This document shows, one piece after another, positions 40,717 through 50,474 of a stretch of 51,097 bases of DNA. Origin of the DNA: an uncultured Bacteroides sp. (GTDB lineage Bacteria > Bacteroidota > Bacteroidia > Bacteroidales > Bacteroidaceae); NCBI RefSeq assembly GCF_900547205.1, contig NZ_URFY01000035.1:1-51097 (forward strand), in the 5' to 3' direction. The notes under the pieces were generated by a model. It was given only the letters and a program-made list of their open reading frames with translations. It made no database searches and was not told the origin of the DNA. Each line of letters opens with the position of its first letter. Position 1 is the first letter of the stretch. A program made the position numbers and the translations under genes.

Positions 40717-42810
40717 CTATGCTTTCTTCACCCACTTATCTAGCCATTCAAAGAAGGTGCGTTGCCACAGTACACCATTTTGCGGTTTCAATACCCAGTG
40801 GTTTTCATCCGGATAAATCAGCAATTCAGCAGGAACACCACGCATCACGGCAGCATCGAAAGCAGCCATCGCTTGATTAGCAAGAATACGGTAGTCTTTT
40901 TCTCCGTGAATACAGAGTATCGGCGTATCCCATTTTTCTACAAATAGGTGAGGGGAGTTGGCGAATGTGCGTTGAGCCACCGGATTCTGTTTCTCCCAGT
41001 AAGCGCCACCCATATCCCAATTGGCAAACCATTTCTCTTCAGTCTCCAAGTATTGCATTTCCATATTGAAGATACCGTCATGAGCAATAAATGCTTTGAA
41101 ACGTTTGTCATGATGTCCTGCCAACCAATATACGGAGAATCCGCCGAAGCTAGCACCCACGCATCCCAATCGGTCATTGTCAACAAATGGTTCTTTTGCC
41201 ATTTCATCAATCGCCGTGAAGTAATCTTTCATACACTGGCCACCGTAGTCACCACTAATCTGTTCGTTCCACTCCACACCGAATCCCGGCAAGCCGCGAC
41301 GGTTGGGAGCAACGATGATATAATCGTTGGCTGCCATTATCTGGAAGTTCCAACGATAAGACCAGAACTGGCTTACAGGACTCTGCGGACCACCTTCGCA
41401 GAACAACAACGTCGGATATTTCTTATTCGGATCAAACTGCGGAGGGTAAATAACCCATGTCAACATCTGTTTGCCGTCCGTCGTTTTCATCCAGCGGGCT
41501 TCTACTTTACCCATCTCCAGTTGGTCGTAGATTTGTTTATTTTCCTGTGTCAATTGAGTGGCTGTTCCGTCCAATGCCACTGTATAAATCTCGTCGCCCA
41601 TGCTCATGGAGTGACGTTTGGCAATCAGCTTATCACCGAATAGTGCAACTCCTTCGTAGTCGTACATTCCCGAAGTGATCGGCTTCACAGAATCATTGGA
41701 TAAATCCAGTGCGTAAATCTGAGATTCTCCGTGCCATACACCTGTAAAATAAATAGTCTTGGCATCTGCACCCCAAACGAAAGCATCTACGTTCGACTCG
41801 AATGCCTTGCTTACGAAGCGTTTTTCACCAGTCTCCAGATTCATGATGAACAATCGGTTCAGGTCAGCCTCGTATCCGTCACGTTCCATGCTCTGCCAAG
41901 CGATATACTTACCGTCCGGTGAGTATTGGGGATTCGTATCATATCCTTTATTCTCTTCTGTGATATTCTCCGTTTTCTTCGTATTCAGGTCATAAATATA
42001 AATGTCCGAGTTTGTAGAAATAGCATATTCGAGTCCGGTCTTCTTGCGGCAGGTGTAAGCCACCTTATCCGAAGTTGTGTTCCATGCAAGTTGCTCGATA
42101 CCGCCCCAAGGCTTCATCGGACTTTCATAAGGCTCACCATCCAGAATATCAATGACGTTAGAGATACCGTTACCGTCAAAGTCGGCAACGAAGGGATGTG
42201 GAGCGGTTGTAACCCATTCGTCCCAATGTTTGTACATCAGGTCGGTGACAATGATACCCGTCGCTTTAGGCAGGTCCGGATACTTATCAACCGTGCTTTC
42301 TTTTGTTTTCACTTGCGAGATGAACAGCAGTTTCTTGCCGTCCGGAGAGATGGAATATCCTTCGATGTCTCCATCGTAGTTAGTCAGTTGCTTGCGTCCG
42401 GTACCGTCCGGATTCATTTCGTAGAGCTGGCTGCTTCCGTTGTCGTTGCTCAGAAAAGCGAGCTTCGTTCCGCCTTTAATCCACGTCACTTCATTCTCCT
42501 GATAAGGTGTGCGTGTGATTTGCTGGTTGTCGCTACCATCTGCGTTCATCACGAATACTTCGCGATTACTCTTGTTTTCCGGTACGCTGTAGTATGCCAC
42601 CGTATACACAATTTTCTTCCCGTCGGGCGCTACTGCGAATCCGCCGATACGTCCCATGGCCCAAAGTGCTTCGGGAGTCATGCGCTTCCCTTCAATCTTA
42701 ATATCCGATTTCTCGATAAGCACCTGATCCGTTCTGCCTGCGTCTTTTGTACCTCCGCAGGCAGCTAACAACATTGCTGCCGACATCATAAATAGATTTG
42801 CTTGTCTCAT
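40717..42810 (-). CDS. S9-family prolyl oligopeptidase lipoprotein, 697 aa
   Basis: Dipeptidyl- or acyl-peptidase. Signal sequence with lipobox LAAC (Cys18), so anchored in a membrane facing outward from the cytoplasm. Residues 45-420 form a WD40-like beta-propeller (repeats such as YSISPDGKKLLFIS, YSPDGKYIAWQS, FVWGADAKTIYFTG). The alpha/beta-hydrolase domain follows with the triad S554 (GASFGGFS), D639 (HGEKDYRI) and H671 (DENHW). Complete. Same strand as the MATE gene upstream. Confidence 0.94.
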   Translation of the reverse strand: MRQANLFMMSAAMLLAACGGTKDAGRTDQVLIEKSDIKIEGKRMTPEALWAMGRIGGFAVAPDGKKIVYTVAYYSVPENKSNREVFVMNADGSDNQQITRTPYQENEVTWIKGGTKLAFLSNDNGSSQLYEMNPDGTGRKQLTNYDGDIEGYSISPDGKKLLFISQVKTKESTVDKYPDLPKATGIIVTDLMYKHWDEWVTTAPHPFVADFDGNGISNVIDILDGEPYESPMKPWGGIEQLAWNTTSDKVAYTCRKKTGLEYAISTNSDIYIYDLNTKKTENITEENKGYDTNPQYSPDGKYIAWQSMERDGYEADLNRLFIMNLETGEKRFVSKAFESNVDAFVWGADAKTIYFTGVWHGESQIYALDLSNDSVKPITSGMYDYEGVALFGDKLIAKRHSMSMGDEIYTVALDGTATQLTQENKQIYDQLEMGKVEARWMKTTDGKQMLTWVIYPPQFDPNKKYPTLLFCEGGPQSPVSQFWSYRWNFQIMAANDYIIVAPNRRGLPGFGVEWNEQISGDYGGQCMKDYFTAIDEMAKEPFVDNDRLGCVGASFGGFSVYWLAGHHDKRFKAFIAHDGIFNMEMQYLETEEKWFANWDMGGAYWEKQNPVAQRTFANSPHLFVEKWDTPILCIHGEKDYRILANQAMAAFDAAVMRGVPAELLIYPDENHWVLKPQNGVLWQRTFFEWLDKWVKKA

Positions 42811-42858
42811 ATATTTTATAAAATGTTTATTTCCTTGCGAAGATAGTGAAAAAAGAAA

Positions 42859-44193
42859 TTAAATCTTCTTTTTCTGCCAGTTTCCTTTCTTCATATACCA
42901 GTAGCAGAATATGAGAGTGAAGACTCCATATACTATTTCCGTTGTCCAGGCAAATGCAACATCCATTCGAAGGTAAAGAATAAAGTATGTTGAATAAGCG
43001 ACGTAGAGAGTTAATACGCAAAGTTCCATAGCCAATGCCGTACGTGTGTTTCCCGTACCCGATACCGATTGGAAGTAGACGTTGGCAGGTACAAGTATCA
43101 GGTAAGCTGAGCATAAAACCCAAAGTGAAGGTATGGATGCTTCCCGCAAATCAGGCATATCCGTATAGATGCGCAGAATCAAATCGGGAAACAGGCAGAA
43201 GAATATTAGTATCGGTATTACAAATGCATAGCCGATACGGATATGCTGATTGATTGTGCCCCGTACGCAATCCTGTTCTCCCGCGCCGATCAGATTACTG
43301 ATTAGCGAGCCGCAGGTAGCTGCAAAAGCCATCGCAATCATGAATGGAATCCCCGATACATTACGGATAATATTGGCAATTGCCAACGACCGTTCTCCCA
43401 GATGTTCCACGAAAAGGAAGAACATGAACCAAGTGGACAGGGATACGAAATTCTGAATCATCGTCCAAACGGATACATTGAGAATCCGCTTCAACGTCTG
43501 CTTTTGGAATTTGGGCAGGATATTCAATGCATATTTCTTGCAGTCAATCCGCTTCCATGTATAGAGGATGAAGAAAATCACGGATACTAACTCTGATAAT
43601 GAGGAACCGATAGCAGCTCCGGCGATGCCCATTTGCGGGAAACCGAATTTACCGAATATCAGAATGTAATTGAATACCACATTCGAGAGTACCATCACGA
43701 TAGAGTTTAGTGTCAGTGTCTTGGTTTGCGTGGTTCCTACAAAGAAAGCACGGAACATCACTCCCACAAATGAGAAAAAGAATCCATAGACGCGCCAGTG
43801 GATATAACTTTCTGCTGCATCATAAATGTGAGGGGACGAAATGATATTCTTTAGTATGAACGGTGAAAAGACGATGGAAAGTGTGAATAGAATAACAGCC
43901 ACTATCAGCAAGAAGTATATCCCCTGATAGAAGATAGGGCCTATCTCTTTATAGTTTCCTTCTCCATTGCGACGGGCAATAAGTATCTGCGCACCGATGC
44001 TGAAACCGAATGCCATCATGAAGATAGCCAGGTAGTACACACCGGCAATGGCAGACGCTCCGAGTTCAATCTCTCCCACGCGTCCTAGAAAAGCGGTATC
44101 TGTCATACCAATCAGTTGCTCCATTATCAAGCTGATCAGGATAGGGTAGGCAATCGTCCAGATTTGTTTATATGTATATTTAGTTTTCATCAT
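42859..44193 (-). CDS. MATE-family efflux transporter, 444 aa
   Basis: Twelve membrane helices in two halves. The N-terminal hallmark is ISLIMEQLIGMTDTAFLGRVGEIELGA, and the second half repeats IPFMIAMAFAATCGSLISNLIGAGEQ. Exports drugs or metabolites by Na+ or H+ antiport (family knowledge). It is preceded by a 113-base gap holding a large inverted repeat, so it is probably not tightly coupled to yidC. The S9 peptidase gene follows after 48 bases. Confidence 0.92.
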   Translation of the reverse strand: MMKTKYTYKQIWTIAYPILISLIMEQLIGMTDTAFLGRVGEIELGASAIAGVYYLAIFMMAFGFSIGAQILIARRNGEGNYKEIGPIFYQGIYFLLIVAVILFTLSIVFSPFILKNIISSPHIYDAAESYIHWRVYGFFFSFVGVMFRAFFVGTTQTKTLTLNSIVMVLSNVVFNYILIFGKFGFPQMGIAGAAIGSSLSELVSVIFFILYTWKRIDCKKYALNILPKFQKQTLKRILNVSVWTMIQNFVSLSTWFMFFLFVEHLGERSLAIANIIRNVSGIPFMIAMAFAATCGSLISNLIGAGEQDCVRGTINQHIRIGYAFVIPILIFFCLFPDLILRIYTDMPDLREASIPSLWVLCSAYLILVPANVYFQSVSGTGNTRTALAMELCVLTLYVAYSTYFILYLRMDVAFAWTTEIVYGVFTLIFCYWYMKKGNWQKKKI

Positions 44194-44213
44194 TTAATGT
44201 CTATAAGTTTTTT

Positions 44214-44284
44214 GACGCAGATGACGCGGATAACGCGGATTTTGAATTAAGAAAAGTATCCGTGTTACCCGCGTCATCCGCGTC
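44214..44284. repeat. 27-bp inverted repeat made of 9-mers
   Basis: The left arm consists of three near-identical 9-mers, GACGCAGAT GACGCGGAT and AACGCGGAT. The right arm (44258-44284) is its complement with three mismatches, across a 17-base spacer. It lies between yidC and the MATE gene. No T-run in either direction next to it, so it is more likely a dispersed repeat than a terminator. Confidence 0.8.
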
Positions 44285-44305
44285 TAAAGAATTAAGTTGA
44301 TATCT

Positions 44306-46159
44306 TTATCGCTTATTCTTCTTTTGCTGCTGCAATTGCTCTTGTTGCTTTTGCATAGCCTCCAGGCGAGCAGCAAATCCGGTCTTTTTCATTTGTTTCG
44401 GGTCTTTCTTCTTTGCTTCCAGAATAGCCAACAATTTCGTTTCATCTGTTGTTCTACGCAGCAAAATCATAGTACCCACACTTATCAACGTTGACACGAA
44501 GTAGTAGTAGTTCAAACCTGACGGATAGTCGTTCAATACGAACAAGAACATAATCGGCATCAGATACATCATCCATTTCATAGCTGCCATTTGCGGCTGC
44601 GCTCCCGTGTCCTGCATAGACATCGTGTACTTCGTGTTCAAGATGTTGGTTGCTGTCATCAGCAAGCAGAACAAGCTGAGGTGGTTGCCAAGGAACGGAA
44701 TATGGAACGGGAATGTGATGAACGCGTCATACGTAGAAAGGTCGTCCGCCCATAAGAAGCTCTCTTGACGTAGTTCGATTGCACTCGGCACGAACATAAA
44801 CAAGGCCATCAAAATAGGGAACTGTAACAACATCGGCAGACAGCCGCCCATCGGACTTACTCCGTATTGGCTGTAAAGGCCCATCACCTCCTGTTGTTTC
44901 TTCATTGCATCTTCCTGCTTCGGGTACTTCTTGTTTATCTCGTCAATTTTCGGTTTCAGTACACGCATCTTGGCAGATGACATATAAGTTTTCCAAGTGG
45001 CCGGATAAACCAATACTTTCACCATGATAGTCAGAATCAGCAGTACGATACCCATGCTCAGTCCCCAGCCGGACAACCAGTCGAATACGTTGATTGTGAT
45101 AAACTGGTTAATCCAGCGAATCAACGGCCAACCCAGATAAACCAATCTATTAAGCTCCCATTTCTCTGTGCGGCCTTTATCCAACGCTTTCAGTGTCTTG
45201 AAGTGGTTTGGACCGAAGTAGAAATACATTTCTGTCGGTTCTTTTCCTGTCGGGTCGAAGAAGGTATTCATCTCAGCCGAATAGTCTTTGATGAATCCGC
45301 TTCCTTGTTGCTCCAATTTCGATTTCACTGAAACTTTATCGAAATCCTGCTCTGCAATAAATACAGAAGAGAAGAATTGGTTCTTGAAAGCCACCCAGTC
45401 AATGCGTCCTTGCAATGACTTTTCGTCATCTTTAGCAGCCGAAAGGTTGTCTACATTATCACCTGTCACTTTATAAGTCAGTTCCGACAGACGGTTCTCA
45501 TAGGTGAATCCTTTTTCAAGCTGACGGGCACGCTGTGACCAGTCGATGTCAACATAGTTGGTGGTTGCCAACTTATCCGCCATACCTGTAGCTTTGATTT
45601 CAAAGTTCATCAGGTAGCTGTTAGGTTTCAACGTATAGATGAAGTCGATGTAGCTATCACTGTCCGCAGCCAAGCGCATTGTCACGCTACTGTCTGTCTT
45701 GTTGACAGCTTCAAAGAAATAATCCTTTGTCTGTATGGCTCCACCTTTATTATAGAAGTTGAAGTTCATTGTAGCATCGTCTGCATTGAACAGCGTAATC
45801 GGTGTCTTCTTGTCCTGCTCCATATAGTCCTTCAGCATGGCCGAGTATACACGTCCGCCTTTCGTAGTGAAAGTGATTTCCGACACGTTATTCTGGATGC
45901 TGACTTTAGAGTCGGTTCCATGCATGGCATTGAAGAACAAAGAAGAAGAATCGGCTGCCGTTGCAGCTTCTTGCTTATTGTTGGCCAATGCAGCTTCCGT
46001 TTTCGCTTTCAGCGCTTCTTCCTGCTGTTGCACGACGGCAATGGAATCGTAATATCTCTTTTGTGCAGCAATCTGCTCCTCGCTGGGACGGCTCAGAAAA
46101 CTGAATCCTACCAATAATATACCTATTAAAACGAGACCTGTGATGGTATTTTTATCCAT
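44306..46159 (-). CDS. yidC: YidC membrane protein insertase, 617 aa
   Basis: Inserts inner membrane proteins with or without Sec. The N-terminal anchor is MDKNTITGLVLIGILLVGFSFLSRP. A periplasmic domain follows at about 90-345, then the insertase core with five helices (LSMGIVLLILTIMVKVLVYPATWKTYMSSAKMRVLKPKI, MGGCLPMLLQFPILMALFMFVPS, and the final pair with MPIMFLFVLNDYPSGLNYYYF). The C-terminus is a Gln/Lys-rich tail (QKQQEQLQQQKKNKR), probably ribosome-binding. It follows pyrG by 27 bases, so the two form an operon. Confidence 0.96.
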   Translation of the reverse strand: MDKNTITGLVLIGILLVGFSFLSRPSEEQIAAQKRYYDSIAVVQQQEEALKAKTEAALANNKQEAATAADSSSLFFNAMHGTDSKVSIQNNVSEITFTTKGGRVYSAMLKDYMEQDKKTPITLFNADDATMNFNFYNKGGAIQTKDYFFEAVNKTDSSVTMRLAADSDSYIDFIYTLKPNSYLMNFEIKATGMADKLATTNYVDIDWSQRARQLEKGFTYENRLSELTYKVTGDNVDNLSAAKDDEKSLQGRIDWVAFKNQFFSSVFIAEQDFDKVSVKSKLEQQGSGFIKDYSAEMNTFFDPTGKEPTEMYFYFGPNHFKTLKALDKGRTEKWELNRLVYLGWPLIRWINQFITINVFDWLSGWGLSMGIVLLILTIMVKVLVYPATWKTYMSSAKMRVLKPKIDEINKKYPKQEDAMKKQQEVMGLYSQYGVSPMGGCLPMLLQFPILMALFMFVPSAIELRQESFLWADDLSTYDAFITFPFHIPFLGNHLSLFCLLMTATNILNTKYTMSMQDTGAQPQMAAMKWMMYLMPIMFLFVLNDYPSGLNYYYFVSTLISVGTMILLRRTTDETKLLAILEAKKKDPKQMKKTGFAARLEAMQKQQEQLQQQKKNKR

Positions 46160-46186
46160 TCTTATTTTAATTACAAAAATTACTAA

Positions 46187-47797
46187 TTACTTTTCGTTTT
46201 CGATAGCCGCTTTCACAAACGCTACGAACAACGGATGCGGGTTCAGTACCGTACTACTGTATTCCGGATGGAACTGCGTACCTATGAACCATTTCAATGC
46301 CGGGATTTCTACGATTTCTACCAAATCCGATTCAGGATTGATACCAACGCATTTCATACCGGCCATTTCATATTGACCTTTAAAGTCATTGTTGAACTCA
46401 TAGCGGTGACGGTGACGTTCCTGAATGTGCTCTTGTCCGTAAGCTTCGTAAGCCTTGGAGCCTTTCTGCAATACACATTCGTAAGCACCCAGACGCATTG
46501 TGCCACCCATATTGGTGATTGCTTTCTGTTCTTCCATGATGTCAATCACGTTGTGCGGAGTCTTTTCATCCATCTCGCGAGAGTTGGCATCTGCAAATCC
46601 CAATACGTTGCGTGCAAATTCGATTGCGATGCATTGCATACCCAAGCAAATACCTAAAGTCGGAATATCATGAGTGCGTGTATATTTAATGGCAACTAAC
46701 TTACCATCAATACCTCTCTGGCCGAATCCCGGTCCAATCATCACACCTGCCATGCCTTTCAATGCTTCGCCTACATTTTCGTCTGTCAGCTTTTCGCTGT
46801 TTACGAAATGAACTTCCACTTTGCGGTCATTGTAAGTACCTGCTTGCGACAGAGCTTCACGGATTGATTTATATGCATCCTGCAAATCATATTTTCCAAC
46901 CAGTGCAATGTTGATTGGTTCTTTTGATTGCGCAGCATGGCGACGTTCAAGGAAACTACGCCATGGACCTAGTCCCGGAGTTTCTCCTACCGGCAGTCCC
47001 ATCTTTTCGAGAATCGTGCTGTCCAGTCCTTGTGCCTGCATTAGAATAGGTACTTCGTAGATTGTTTCCGCGTCGATAGACTGCACTACAGCCTTGTCGT
47101 CCACATTACAGAATTGTGCTACCTTCTTGCGCAGTCCGTCGCTCAACGGATGCTCAGCACGCAGCACCAATACATCTGGCTGGATACCCACGCTTTGGAG
47201 TTCCTTCACCGAGTGCTGGGTCGGTTTCGTTTTCAATTCTCCAGCAGCGGCAAGATAAGGAACATAAGTAAGGTGCACGCAAAGAGCGTTTCTGCCAAGT
47301 TCCCATTTCAACTGACGGATGCTTTCGAGGTAGGGGAGAGATTCGATGTCACCTACCGTACCACCGATTTCGGTAATCACAAAATCGAATTTGTATTTAT
47401 TACCCAGTAACTTCACATTCCGTTTGATTTCATCCGTAATGTGAGGAATCACCTGTATTGTCTTACCCAGATAGTCACCGCGACGTTCTTTATCGATGAC
47501 GCTCTTGTAAATGCGTCCCGTAGTAATGTTATTCGCCTTTGTCGTTTGTATGCCCAGGAAACGTTCATAGTGTCCCAGGTCGAGGTCGGCTTCGTGTCCG
47601 TCTACGGTTACATAGCATTCCCCGTGTTCATAGGGATTCAATGTTCCCGGGTCGATGTTGATGTACGGGTCAAACTTCTGGATGGTTACATTATAACCTC
47701 TTGCTTGCAGCAACTTACCGATGGAGGATGAGATGATTCCTTTTCCTAAAGAAGAGGCAACACCACCGGTGACGAAAATATACTTTGTTTCTCCCAC
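46187..47797 (-). CDS. pyrG: CTP synthase, 536 aa
   Basis: Converts UTP to CTP using ATP and glutamine. The N-terminal synthase domain begins MGETKYIFVTGGVASSLGKGIISSSIGKLL with GEVxxLGKG-like nucleotide site, then FDPYINIDPGTLNPYEHGE and EIGGTVGDIES. The C-terminal class I glutaminase has the nucleophile in LGICLGMQC and the His/Glu pair in TQFHPEYSS. Full length. Confidence 0.97.
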   Translation of the reverse strand: MGETKYIFVTGGVASSLGKGIISSSIGKLLQARGYNVTIQKFDPYINIDPGTLNPYEHGECYVTVDGHEADLDLGHYERFLGIQTTKANNITTGRIYKSVIDKERRGDYLGKTIQVIPHITDEIKRNVKLLGNKYKFDFVITEIGGTVGDIESLPYLESIRQLKWELGRNALCVHLTYVPYLAAAGELKTKPTQHSVKELQSVGIQPDVLVLRAEHPLSDGLRKKVAQFCNVDDKAVVQSIDAETIYEVPILMQAQGLDSTILEKMGLPVGETPGLGPWRSFLERRHAAQSKEPINIALVGKYDLQDAYKSIREALSQAGTYNDRKVEVHFVNSEKLTDENVGEALKGMAGVMIGPGFGQRGIDGKLVAIKYTRTHDIPTLGICLGMQCIAIEFARNVLGFADANSREMDEKTPHNVIDIMEEQKAITNMGGTMRLGAYECVLQKGSKAYEAYGQEHIQERHRHRYEFNNDFKGQYEMAGMKCVGINPESDLVEIVEIPALKWFIGTQFHPEYSSTVLNPHPLFVAFVKAAIENEK

Positions 47798-47955
47798 AGC
47801 TATAACTGTTTTAATAATTGTTTACTTAGTAGTTTCTTACGAACTTAAAAAGCGCAAAATTACAAAAAAAAGGGGAAGAATGTATTCTTCGGCTCCACAA
47901 ATTTATTAAAAAATGCAATTTTAAAAGATTACTATGATTTCTGAACAAAATAATG

Positions 47956-47963
47956 TAGATTTG
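47956..47963 (+). promoter_or_regulatory. -7 box for the DUF3078 gene
   Basis: TAGATTTG, 24 bases before the ATG at 47988. Confidence 0.55.
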
Positions 47964-47987
47964 CAGCCTAAACCATAGACGAATAAG

Positions 47988-49571
47988 ATGAGAATTACTA
48001 CATTACTATCAGCTTTTATCCTGTTATTATTTATGTCGTCGCTTTCTGCACAAGAGGTTGTCGTCGATTCAATACTTTCGGTTGACTCTTTACGACTCGA
48101 TTCTTTGCAGCCGGCTAAGTCGTCTGAGATGATACAGGCGGTAGAAGGTGAAAAGCCTGTCGAGGAGCTCAAGCCTGTTGAAGTGACAAAGGCTCCTAAG
48201 GTAGCCAAGAAATCAACAGTAGTGGCAAAGGCAAAGGTGGTGAGAGCAGATACGCTTTCAGCTATGCTTCAGAATTATTTGATGCTGAAGTTGAATATGA
48301 CTGGTGAAAAGCCCAAGTTGGATACTGTTTCTTACTTATATAATAAGTATATCGCTCAGTTGGATTATCTGAATGATCCGTCTGTTCCGGCGCGTTATAT
48401 TCCTTCCGATCCCAATTATTTCCGGCTGTTTACCCCGTTGGCGTACTATTACGCTCCGATTGAGCAGTATTCCAAGCTTGAGTGGAAGCCTGTGCAATTG
48501 GATAGCACCCCCAAATTGCCAGTTAATGAGCTTCTGCCGTATGATACGTTAGCATTTACGAAAACCAAGCGTGTCAATGCATTAGTTAACAAAGCATTGA
48601 TGGATCTTTATCTAAAAAAGCCGGAGCTTGTGGTCACTACAGAAGATCGGATTATGAGCCGTGATGTATTCCGTCACGATGTTAAGCCGAAAATATCTCC
48701 AAAATCAAGTGTCATCAATCTGTTTAAGCCGGAAGATATGAACGAGAATGTTGGTAAGGCTAAAATGAAGATTAATAGGCCCAATTGGTGGGTGACGGGA
48801 GGTAACGGTTCGTTGCAAATCAGCCAGAATCACCTTTCGGACAACTGGTATAAAGGAGGAGAGAGTAACTTCTCCGGATTGGCCACTTTGCAGCTTTTTG
48901 CCAATTATAACGATAACGAGCGAATCTTGTTCGAGAATCAGCTTGAAGCAAAATTGGGTATGACATCCACTCCTTCAGACGAATATCATAAGTATTTGAT
49001 TAATACCGACCAACTCCGTATTTATAATAAATTAGGTCTGCGAGCCCTAAAGAATTGGTACTATACTATTTCTTCAGAGTTTAAAACTCAGTTCTGTCAC
49101 GGTTATAAAGGCAATAGCGATGAACTTGTTTCTGCGTTCTTGGCTCCTGCCGATTTGGCGGTCAGTGTCGGTATGGACTATAAGTTGAATAAGAAGAAAT
49201 TCAATCTTTCTGTGTTTATGGCTCCGTTGACTTATAACTTGCGCTATGTTGGTAATGAAGAAGTGAACGAAACGAAGTTTGGTCTTGAAGAAGGGAAATA
49301 TTCAAAGAATGATTTCGGTTCACAGTTGCAGTCAACATTCAATTGGAAAATCATTTCCGCTGTCACATTGGAATCTCGTCTCAACTATCTGACCAACTAT
49401 CATTGGGCACGTGTGGAGTGGGAGAATACCTTCAACTTCGTCTTGAATCGCTATCTCTCAACTAAGCTTTATGTGCATACCCGTTTCGACGACAGTTCCA
49501 AGCCGATTGAGGGAGACAGTTTCTTCCAGTTGAAGGAGTTGCTCAGCTTCGGTATCAATTATAAATGGTAG
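47988..49571 (+). CDS. DUF3078 outer membrane protein, 527 aa
   Basis: Signal peptide MRITTLLSAFILLLFMSSLSA, cleaved before QEVV. A low-complexity Val/Lys/Ala segment follows (residues 45-85), then a conserved N-terminal part with YNKYIAQLDYLNDPSVPARYIPSDPNYFRLF. From about 265 (RPNWWVTGGNGSLQISQNHLSDNWYKGGESNFSGL) there is a barrel-like strand series ending ELLSFGINYKW, with the typical terminal aromatic. This is the DUF3078 pattern. Function unknown; it is a conserved outer membrane protein of the group. Confidence 0.88.
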   Translation: MRITTLLSAFILLLFMSSLSAQEVVVDSILSVDSLRLDSLQPAKSSEMIQAVEGEKPVEELKPVEVTKAPKVAKKSTVVAKAKVVRADTLSAMLQNYLMLKLNMTGEKPKLDTVSYLYNKYIAQLDYLNDPSVPARYIPSDPNYFRLFTPLAYYYAPIEQYSKLEWKPVQLDSTPKLPVNELLPYDTLAFTKTKRVNALVNKALMDLYLKKPELVVTTEDRIMSRDVFRHDVKPKISPKSSVINLFKPEDMNENVGKAKMKINRPNWWVTGGNGSLQISQNHLSDNWYKGGESNFSGLATLQLFANYNDNERILFENQLEAKLGMTSTPSDEYHKYLINTDQLRIYNKLGLRALKNWYYTISSEFKTQFCHGYKGNSDELVSAFLAPADLAVSVGMDYKLNKKKFNLSVFMAPLTYNLRYVGNEEVNETKFGLEEGKYSKNDFGSQLQSTFNWKIISAVTLESRLNYLTNYHWARVEWENTFNFVLNRYLSTKLYVHTRFDDSSKPIEGDSFFQLKELLSFGINYKW

Positions 49572-49593
49572 GAGTTATTTAAAGTAATATATG

Positions 49594-49621
49594 TCAGGCG
49601 CGGATTTCCGCGCCTGATTTT
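49594..49621 (+). terminator. Terminator after the DUF3078 gene
   Basis: TCAGGCGCGGA and TCCGCGCCTGA form an 11-bp palindromic stem followed by T-rich sequence. Confidence 0.85.
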
Positions 49622-49883
49622 GTTTATATGGATTATCTAATTCTTTGAGAGTAAGCGGATTATGTGATAATAACTTTTCATTGTATAAAGTGCTTATAGT
49701 TGCATCTTTCTGTTTGTACTTAAAACAAGAAAGTGTTTTTTCTTGTTTGTTATTTATAGTTTTATCTATCTTGGCAACCAAATTTATTCCGTTAGCTAAT
49801 AAGCAACGGTGAATGTGGGGGAAATATACATGATCATTAGTAAAAATGAAGATTGAAAAGTTCTGCCAATAGATGTGATTTGC

Positions 49884-50224
49884 AGAAGCGTAGCGTACTC
49901 AAAATATTGGCTAGTCGCGATTTCACGTATCTATCACGAGAAAAAACAAGTGAGCGTCTCACGAAAATGGGCATTGAAAATCTCCCTCCTATCCAACAAG
50001 AAGCTCATAAATGGAGTGACCGTCGGAAAGTTGTTGATCGAGTAGTTCTCCCGATGATGATCTTTGTTCACGTTGACCCTTAATGATAATAAGTTTTAAT
50101 ATTGTCTGCTATCAGCTGCTATATGATGTTGCGTGGGGAGAGTACTCCGGCTGTCATTCCAGACCAGCAAATGGTACGATTCAAATTTATGCTAGACTGT
50201 TCGGATGAAACGATATGCAGCTGA
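49884..50224 (+). pseudogene. Decayed UpxY/NusG-like transcription antiterminator
   Basis: Three pieces of one protein are readable. Frame A from 49902: KYWLVAISRIYHEKKQV, the NusG N-terminal strand-helix start. In the next frame up to 50080: SERLTKMGIENLPPIQQEAH, then SDRRKVVDRVVLPMMIFVHVDP. After four in-frame stops in a row (50081-50092), still in that frame: VLILSAISCYMMLRGESTPA, then FKFMLDCSDETICS. The order and spacing match an UpxY-family protein, which prevents premature termination in capsule operons. A frameshift near 49950, the stop cluster and the loss of the KOW domain show that the gene is dead. No capsule operon lies downstream in this window. Confidence 0.85.
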
Positions 50225-50281
50225 CTCACGAAGGCTTAACCATTGAAAGGTTGTAATAAGAGAGTAAAAGTATTAAGATAG

Positions 50282-50316
50282 GTAGGCGGGAAAGAACTTT
50301 TCCCGCCTACTGTTTT
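50282..50316 (+). terminator. Terminator downstream of the dead antiterminator
   Basis: GTAGGCGGGAAA and TTTCCCGCCTAC with a five-base loop, then TGTTTT. Still a good terminator, probably left from the intact gene. Confidence 0.8.
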
Positions 50317-50438
50317 AGGACCAAACATATCAAATAGTCGGCATCCACTTCGTCGTGTGCGGTAACATAAACACAGAAAATAACAATTTATTATGTAGAA
50401 AAAGTTCGGCTAATGCTTCGTAGTTCGCAAATAATGAT

Positions 50439-50446
50439 TAAATTTG
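50439..50446 (+). promoter_or_regulatory. -7 box for the rseC-rnf operon
   Basis: TAAATTTG with TTCG at 50417-50420, spacing 18. The ATG is 28 bases after the -7 box. Confidence 0.6.
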
Positions 50447-50474
50447 CCGCGATTTGTAATGCGGAGTTTGCAAA

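Noticed and set aside
41926..42768. 280-codon plus-strand frame opposite the S9 peptidase
   Set aside because: The peptidase frame has propeller repeats and a complete triad; the antisense translation is Phe/Cys/Arg-rich without known motifs.
49575..49781. 68-codon minus-strand frame after the DUF3078 gene
   Set aside because: Overlaps a terminator, has no promoter box or recognisable domain; could be decayed sequence, so not called.
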